From Dryocosmus kuriphilus (lineage: Eukaryota; Arthropoda; Insecta; Hymenoptera; Cynipidae): DNA of 64,000 nt. Shown here piece after piece: positions 57,546 to 64,000 of this stretch (positions are counted from its first letter, which is position 1; each line of letters starts with the position of its first letter). The stretch is taken from contig CM076191.1 of the NCBI GenBank assembly GCA_038277395.1, positions 30,899,936-30,963,935 of the forward strand, given 5' to 3'. Under the pieces are notes generated by a model. That model did no database searches, was not told where the DNA came from, and saw nothing but the letters and a program-made list of their open reading frames with translations. Made by a program: the position numbers and the translations under genes.

Positions 57546-58461
57546 TGTTTAAATGACTTGCAAAAATTTTGATTTATAACGTTCAAGTTGACCCTCTGAA
57601 ATCTATCAGCCAGACGTGAGAATTATCCCTGAGAGTTATTGTTTTAAAAGTCAACAAGTTGAAGACCAAAGTTTCTATTGCCTTTAGGCAGGATGCCGCT
57701 CCTTTTGCAGCTCAACAGGAAAACATTTTGATTAAATTGCTTGGCTAATTGTAGCTTAGCGGGTGACGCAGCTCATTCTCTTGTGAGTGGTACCGCTTCT
57801 TATCTTGTGAATCCCACTACCACGTTGTTTGTGGCTCAACCTCTTTTGATTGGTGTGCACAGTTGCGCAGTTTCACCTGCGCCGACCCACGTCACGTCAC
57901 GTCAGCAGCAGGCCCGAAGCTATCAGACACGATGCCACCATCTCCGACGCGCCAAATTCAAAATTGTAACTTGTTTCGCAGAACAGTGTGATACGCAAAA
58001 AAGTGAGTGCAATAATTGCAGATATATTTCAATGAACAATGGAAAATCAAGGAGAAATCGGTGCAAAATCTACAGAAATTCAGGATTTTCTATCGGACTT
58101 AAAAGATATGTACCTAAAGTTAACGCATCCAATCTTCCGCTACCATAAATGTGTCCATATTGGAGTATTGTGTAGGTCGTATCATGAATGATCTAAAATA
58201 CTGTTTGAAAAAAATTTTCTTTTTACGTTTCTTACTGCTGACTAACGTCGAAAGATTTGAAGACTCAAGTTAGGTTCCTCATTTATATGGCGTCATTTAT
58301 TACTGGGTGTCTTTCTCACCCCTCTTCACACTCGTGTACTCATACCCCTCACTTCCTCACCCATACTGCCCTTCCTCATTTTCTCTCTTTACTTTTTACA
58401 TCTGCTCTTTATATATTTTACATTGTTGAGATCATTTGATTTAAGGTCATGTAACACATCG
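57546..58461. other. GC-richer exon-like block, not recognised
   Basis: 57740-58010 is GC-richer, with a CGTCACGTCACGTCAGCAG repeat. A short frame starts at ATG about 58035 (MENQGEIGAKSTEIQDFLSD) without a recognisable domain. It might be the 5' end of a transposon or host gene. Confidence 0.3.
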
Positions 58462-58673
58462 TTACGTTATACGATTCCTACCTTATCATTATTTTTTTGG
58501 GACCAACTAACTTCCATATAAAATGAGATATCGAGTTTCCCATTTGTAAAATTAAATAAAAATCACGAAGGAACGTTTATCTGATCCTAAAAAAACTAGA
58601 ATATCTCATTTCGTGTGGACGTACGTTGGTTCCAAAGAAAAAAAAACGGTAAGGTAGCAATCGCATGACGTAA
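58462..58673. mobile_element. Palindromic MITE, ~212 bp
   Basis: Arms of about 70 bp (58462-58530, 58603-58673) from TTACGTTATACGATT inward are inverted with scattered mismatches around a ~70-bp core. No protein. Confidence 0.65.
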
Positions 58674-59272
58674 TTATTTTCACACAGCCTTATTCCAGAA
58701 ATTAAACAGGTGTTCACATTTCTTTTTCATTGAAGATAAATCATTACTTGATAATGAATGATGATCCTCAATCTATGGCAGATGTGTTGAAAGCTTTGAG
58801 GGGGTTATTATCCACGTATTACATTTTAATTCAATAATTTATTAAATTATTAAAATCTTTTATTTTATTATTATTTTAATTCAATTTTTAAACAGTCTTT
58901 TAAACAGATTGATTGAATATAGTACTTCCATCATTTTTGTGCTGTTTTTGAAAATTATATGTTTCTTCAGAGTTATGTTTATGGTCCATTCACAATACTA
59001 TAGAACGGGCAGCCAGTAGTGGCGTCGGTGACCGGCCTTCGATCAACTGGTGTACATTCCATGATTGAAGTCACAGGTGGTTAATGGAAACCATTATATC
59101 TGAGAACATGATAAGGAATGCTGTAGGTCCTTCCTCTAGTACAGGTTCCCATATCCAGTCAATCTGAACAGGAGTTGAACCAATGCAAAATAGTATAAAG
59201 AGACTTATTTCAGAAGAGTCCGCTGACGCAAAAGAAATTGATGCTAAAAAACTGTAGTCCGAAATGTGTTTC
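58674..59272. other. No gene recognised
   Basis: AT-rich. A short open stretch ends at about 59250 (KRLISEESADAKEIDAKKL) but has no recognisable domain or splice context. Confidence 0.35.
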
Positions 59273-59278
59273 TTTTTT

Positions 59279-60117
59279 ACATTCTCATCTCAATGAGAAG
59301 GTATTAGTTTTATGTGAAAAATGACTTTCACGGATTTCATCAAATCTCCACGTTTTGAGACCCCCTGAGTCAGAAAAAACGGTTTTTGCGATGGTGTCTG
59401 TCTATCGTTGTTGTTGTCGTTGTTGTTGTTGTCGTTGTCGTCGTTGTCGTAGTCTGTAATCACGATAACTTTTGAAGGACTACTCGGATTGAGTTGCGCT
59501 TTGGCATACTTCTTTAAAACGTAAAAACTAAGGACGAGTTCGTTAACCAGCCACTTTTGACCAACGGTTATGGTTTTATCCATCAAAAAAAACGGTTTTC
59601 ACAAAATCAAGAAATCCATTTTCCGGCTAAACTATGAGAGATACAAAAAAAATGTAAGAAAATAAAATTATTCACCTCAAAAAAGTCTACAAATTTTGTC
59701 TTAACCGTTTTTTGATAAAATGAACGGTTTTTGTTTTAATCAAGAAAACGCTATAAAAATTAAAAAACTCTGGTTTTCCGCCAAAATATTCAAGATACGA
59801 AAAAAATGATCGTAAGCAAAGTTATTCATCTCGAATAGATCTACAAATTTTATATTGACTATTTTTTGATAAAATGCACGGTTTTATTTTTTAATCGAGA
59901 AAACGTTATTATTAATCAAAAATTTCAAATTTCCCGCCAAACTATGTAAGATACGAAAAAATTATAAGAAACAAAGTTGTTTACCTCAAAAAGATCTATA
60001 AATTTTCTGTCTATCATTTTTTTCAGCAGACGCGTAGTTTTTGAGTTATTCGTGAAATATGTTATGAAATATAAAGAAAACCACTTTTCAGCGACTAATC
60101 GGATTGGATAGTTATTG
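59279..60117 (+). mobile_element. Hairpin-rich repeat, copy D1 (lacks its palindromic end)
   Basis: Begins after T6 (59273-59278) with ACATTCTCATCTC and carries the GTCGTTGTT tract (59406-59450) and two to three internal ~154-bp units. It stops before the palindrome cluster. Bases 60118-60180 are a short inverted right-type end (TCTGCCCGC, CATTCTCATC), so D1 was probably rearranged when D2 inserted. Confidence 0.7.
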
Positions 60118-60241
60118 AAAAATCTGCCCGCTACTCAGGCGCATTCTCATCACGTTTCTCGCGCTCACCAATCAATGAAATTATATCTAGAACGTAAATT
60201 TCTTCATTTTTTACACAGTTTGGCTGAAAAATGCAATTTTT

Positions 60242-61366
60242 ACATTCTCATCAGAGAAGGTATTAGATTTATGTAAAATTTGACTTTCGCAGATTTCATG
60301 AAATCTCCACGTTTTGAGACCCCCTGAGTCAGAAAAAACGGTTTTCACGACCGTGTCTGTCTGTCTGTTGTCGTCGTCGTTGTCGTTGTTGTCGTTGTCG
60401 TTGTCGTCGTCGTCGTCGTCTGTGGTCGCGATAACTTTCGAAGGACTAATCGGATTGGAGTGCGCTTTGGTACACTTCTTTAAGGGGTAAAAAGAAAGGA
60501 TCATTTCGTTAACCAGCGATTTTTGACCAACGGTTATGGTTTTATCCATCAAAAACGGTTTTCACAAAATCAAAAAATCCATTTTTCGGCTAAACTATGA
60601 GAGATACAAAAAAAATGCAAGAAAGTAAAATTATTTATCTCAAAAAAATCTACAAATTTTGTTTTAACCGTTTTTTGATAAAATGAACGGTTTTTGTTTT
60701 AATCAAGAAAGCACTATTAAAAATAAAAAAGTCTGGTTTGCCGCCAAAATATTTAAGATACAAAAAAATGGTAAAGAACAAAGTTGTTCAATTAAAAAAT
60801 ATCTATAAATTTTGTTTTAACCATTTTTTGTTAAAATGCACGGTTTTTGTTTTAATCGATAAAACGTCATTAAAAATAAAAATTTTCAAATTTTCCGCCA
60901 AACTATGCAAGATGCAAGATGCAAGAAAACCACTTTTCAGCAAAACTGTGCAAGATATGAGAAAATATTAACAAGCAGAATTGTTCACCTTGGAAAGAGC
61001 TACAAAATTTATTTATAAGACTCATCGTTTTACTTTTAAGAATCGAAATCCTGTATTGTGAAAATTTGGAAAATCACAAAAAAACTTTACCAATCTACAA
61101 TGTGTTTTAAAAAAATGTAATTATCGAGCACGAAGCGCGAGTGTCATGATAAGAATGTATTCCTTAAGGGCGATAGAGTCTTAAGTAAAATAATTTATTT
61201 TGGAATTTTTAATGTAAAGGTTTACAGGATCCATAAACACCGAGCGCGTAGCGCCAGGTGAATAATTTATCGAGCGCGAAGCGCGAGTGCTAACAGACGC
61301 GCGCCCTAGGCGCGCTCATACTTCGCGCGAAGCGGGCGATGAGAATGTGCCCGCGAAGCGGGCAGA
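60242..61366 (+). mobile_element. Hairpin-rich repeat, copy D2 (complete)
   Basis: Flanked by T5 (60237-60241) and T6 (61367-61372). It starts ACATTCTCATC, carries a GTCGTCGTTGTC tract (60370-60420) and internal units, then the palindrome cluster (61123-61350), and ends CCCGCGAAGCGGGCAGA. The open frame on its minus strand (60211-60552) recurs in other copies (59290-59586, 7094-7300) only because the repeat does. Confidence 0.85.
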
Positions 61367-61624
61367 TTTTTTATTTATCTTCTTGTCTACTTCTAATTTA
61401 TTTACTTCATTTGACTCACACTACTTAGCTTAAATTATTTTAAAACGTTTTCGCAAAAACTCTCTTTAAGCAATAAATCAGATGTTTTTTAAAGGTAGAG
61501 GATTCAAGAATATTTGTGTGATTTACTCTGCAACTATTTTTGTACACTGTACAGATTCTGAATTTTTAGCTTAAAATTTCCGTGTTTCGTCTTATCTTCT
61601 GACTTGGTTGTGTTTGATTTTCAG

Positions 61625-61955
61625 TATATTTGTGAAGTTCTGCAGAAAACAGCACACGGACTAGCTGTCATCGAGCATTACACACTATTTGGTTTAGATA
61701 ACGTTACAACATTGTTTTTGGCGGAGATTGTACATAATAGAGAATGAATATGGTTCTAACTTTAGCACATTGTAAGAATTTTTGAAATTATTTTCAATAG
61801 ATGAGAACCCTTTTGGACTTGTAAGAACTCTTTTACCGCCTATATAGATATATAAAGTAATTTTTGTGTTTTTTCTTTCTGTGCAGAATTTCTTGCGCTC
61901 GATTTTCGGAGCTAGCTGCCCTTATTGCAGAAGCGCTTCCTATGGAGAACTTGCC
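61625..61955 (+). other. Two exon-like segments with splice signals
   Basis: TTTGATTTTCAG|TATATTTGTG opens a frame (61625-61747) reading VLQKTAHGLAVIEHYTLFGL and NVTTLFLAEIVHNRE before a stop. A second segment, TTCTGTGCAG|AATTTC (61887) to TTGCC|GTAAG (61955), reads FSELAALIAEALPMENLP. The two overlap no repeat and have coding-like composition, but no family is recognised. Confidence 0.35.
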
Positions 61956-63240
61956 GTAAGATTACTTAAAATTACTTAATTTATTAAGTTTCGATCCAAA
62001 GTTATTCAATTTTGTTCGATACGAATTCAAAATCCTTGAATTATTACGGCCATGACAAACTTACCCGATTTTTACCTTACAAACATTTTTTTCAAGCAAC
62101 TTGCGTCGACATGAAATAAGATAAAAAATTAAAAATTTGAGAAATTAAAATAAAAGACACTAAGGAATGCTTGGATTTTTCTTCCATTTTTATAATGACA
62201 AAAAAATCGGGTGAGTATGACATGGCTTTAAACTCTTGATATATAAATTTTACACTTAATTTTTCACGATTCAGGACTAAAGAGCCAATTAGATTTACTC
62301 ATGTTATATTATTAAAAACTTTAATAAAAGTATATAGTAATAGTCAAAAAGCGTAAAAAATGTTTTTTTTTAAACATATGGCAAGTAATGAGGGTACGAG
62401 ATAGCTCGTATTAGGCGTCCTGGCGAGTAAACAACCTACGAGATATCTCGTAGTTTGGCAGTCAACGTGTTAAACAAATCTTAACTTGCAGCCTAGCACT
62501 TGTATGTATTTCAATCCAAAGTATTACTGAATTTTACATGCAGTCAATTCAAACTATATTTTTATAAGTAGGCTAAAAGTGACTTTAGAAATAAGGGACC
62601 AAAAGTAAAAAGGCGACTCGCTGGTAGGCCTCAAAAAAGAATTCACAATTATATGTTTTCCAAATTTTACAGTTCCGACATCGAAATTGAACATTTAAAA
62701 ATTTAGAGACTTAAAAATTAAAACTGACAAATTCAAGTCTTAAAAATTGAATCATACGATTTCAAGTGATCTTTCAAATGATTAGATACGTTTTCCTACT
62801 AAATATAAGCATTGACAAAATTGAACTTACTGTTTAACATAAAGTATTTTAAAATAATTTTACGTATATAAAAATGGAAAATAAGTACAATTATTCGTCT
62901 GGACAATCGTAACCTTTTCTACTTGCGACTCGATTAAGATCGTGCCTCATCATTTCACTTGGGTATTTTATTATCTCTTCAAATAATTCAATCAATCATT
63001 ATGTAATGTGAATAAGTAATTATTATTATAAAATAATAATTGGTCATACAGGATCTCATCTGACTAAACCTGTATTTTTCTACTTATACATTGATAAAGA
63101 TCTTGTCCCACCAGTCAAGATTTTATCCACTCGGTATTGCTCTACAAATAATTCAACGAAATAAAGAAAAAATTTTAATGTTAAAAAAATAACTTTTGTG
63201 ACATGTAAAATAATAATTGATCAAAGACTTGCTTGGCCAA
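61956..63240. other. No gene recognised
   Basis: AT-rich. A small imperfect duplication around TACGAGATATCTCGTA lies near 62395-62455. No other feature is supported. Confidence 0.4.
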
Positions 63241-63248
63241 AAAATAAC

Positions 63249-64000
63249 ACAGCCCCACAAAAAAAAAATTTTCTGTGCACGTGACCAGACCACCATATCT
63301 ATATGTTTTTGGGGTCGCTGAGTCCGAATCCGGGGTCCGTTTTTCTCCATCAGGTCAGGGTCAAGGTCTTTTCAAGGTCAAATCAAGATTATTCCACGAA
63401 TGTGGACCAAGATGCCGTTTTTGTATGTTTTTGAGGTCCCTGAATCCGAATTCGAGATCTGTTTGTCTCTATCAGGTTAGGGTCAAGGTCATTTCAAGGT
63501 TAAATCGAGGAAAAAGCCTGTGAACAGACACAACTACCACATGTATACGTTTTTAGGGTCTCTTTTACGCTTGAATCCTTTTTTATTACTTTCTCTCTTC
63601 AATGACCGGCAGTAATCAGCCATCATGTTCACATCCCACCGTCCTTGATATCTTTTTTCCATTTTCTTGATATCTTGGTGGAACCTCTCTCCCTGCTCCT
63701 CACTGAAATCCCCTAGATTCTGTGGAAAGTAATATATATGTGAATGCAAATAATGTAATTTTGAATTCATCAAACATCCTAGTTCTTTATAGTTTTCCAA
63801 CATTCGATCCACTATTTTCTTGTACTCTACGCTTTTATTATTCCCAAGAAAATTTTGTACAACTTCTTTAAAACTGACCCATGCTGCTCTTTCTTTGTCA
63901 GTCATTACAAGAACGAACTCATTATCTTTTAACAATTCACGTATTTGTGGTCCATCAAAGATACCTTCATTAATTTTTGCATCACTGAGTTTAGGGAATT
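63249..64000 (-). mobile_element. Long-TIR DNA transposon, copy 3 (3' part; runs off window)
   Basis: The end around 63249 (CACAGCCCCACAAAA) resembles the ACACAGGCCGACAAAA end of copy 1. The subterminal motif GAGTCCGAATCCGGGG (about 63319) and a second, tandem CTGAATCCGAATTCGAGATC (63432) match the other copies. The transposase 3' end follows inside. The two ~110-bp subterminal units also contain GTCAAGGTC half-sites. Confidence 0.7.
63534..64000 (-). CDS. Putative transposase of long-TIR transposon copy 3, C-terminal part
   Basis: The frame is open from the window edge (64000) to a stop at 63534, about 154 residues. It is colinear with the C-terminal third of the genes at 16686-18325 and 6314-9417: KINEGIFDGPQIREL, AAWVSFKEVVQNFLGN, YLHSHIYYFPQNLGDFSEEQ, GERFHQDIKKMEKRYQGRWD and MMADYC. 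No break is seen in this part. The conserved HSH, Glu and His residues are those shared by all three copies and are candidates for the catalytic end of an RNase H-like fold. The rest of the gene lies outside the window. Confidence 0.8.
   Translation of the reverse strand, partial: FPKLSDAKINEGIFDGPQIRELLKDNEFVLVMTDKERAAWVSFKEVVQNFLGNNKSVEYKKIVDRMLENYKELGCLMNSKLHYLHSHIYYFPQNLGDFSEEQGERFHQDIKKMEKRYQGRWDVNMMADYCRSLKRESNKKGFKRKRDPKNVYMW

Overview
This is an AT-rich eukaryotic window with very low gene density and many nested mobile elements. Short spliced exons with gt..ag borders, TA-, 6-bp and 8-bp target duplications, Penelope-type and Tc1-type relics, and a Polinton/Maverick-type provirus all point to an arthropod. 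An insect is most likely and a hymenopteran is possible, but I cannot name the species. I see no single-copy housekeeping gene.

Layout. 0-5.4 kb: end of a hairpin-rich repeat, a decayed Polinton-type integrase relic, a C45 tract and an AT-rich minisatellite. 5.4-10.2 kb: a DNA transposon with ~465-bp terminal inverted repeats (TIRs) and one minus-strand gene, split by a later insertion of the hairpin-rich repeat into a T6 tract. 10.2-13.4 kb: a multi-exon minus-strand gene that joins a MULE-type transposase core, AT-hooks and a C-terminal RING finger. 13.5-15.4 kb: inverted and tandem repeats. 15.8-19.6 kb: a second copy of the long-TIR transposon, nested in a MITE. 21-32.6 kb: repeats, two hAT-type MITEs with 8-bp duplications, other MITEs, and a 1-kb TIR element with a SAM-like first exon.

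34.757-48.124 kb: the centrepiece, a 13,368-bp Polinton-like provirus with ~1.4-1.5-kb TIRs, 5'-AG termini and a perfect 6-bp target duplication (ttctac). All its genes read leftward, in transcription order: protein-primed family B DNA polymerase; a phospholipase A2/basic linker/adenain-type protease gene; minor capsid protein; a 49-aa ORF; major capsid protein; a 202-aa protein; and a 95-aa protein. It is replication plus capsid plus maturation protease. I find no integrase and no packaging ATPase. Polymerase, protease and major capsid genes are broken; the minor capsid and three small ORFs are open. It is therefore a dead or dying copy that was probably mobilised in trans.

49-64 kb: exon-like fragments, a fold-back Tc1/mariner element carrying arrays of nuclear-receptor half-sites, a Penelope-like retroelement relic cut by that element and by a MITE, two more hairpin-rich repeats, and the 3' part of a third long-TIR transposon running off the window end.
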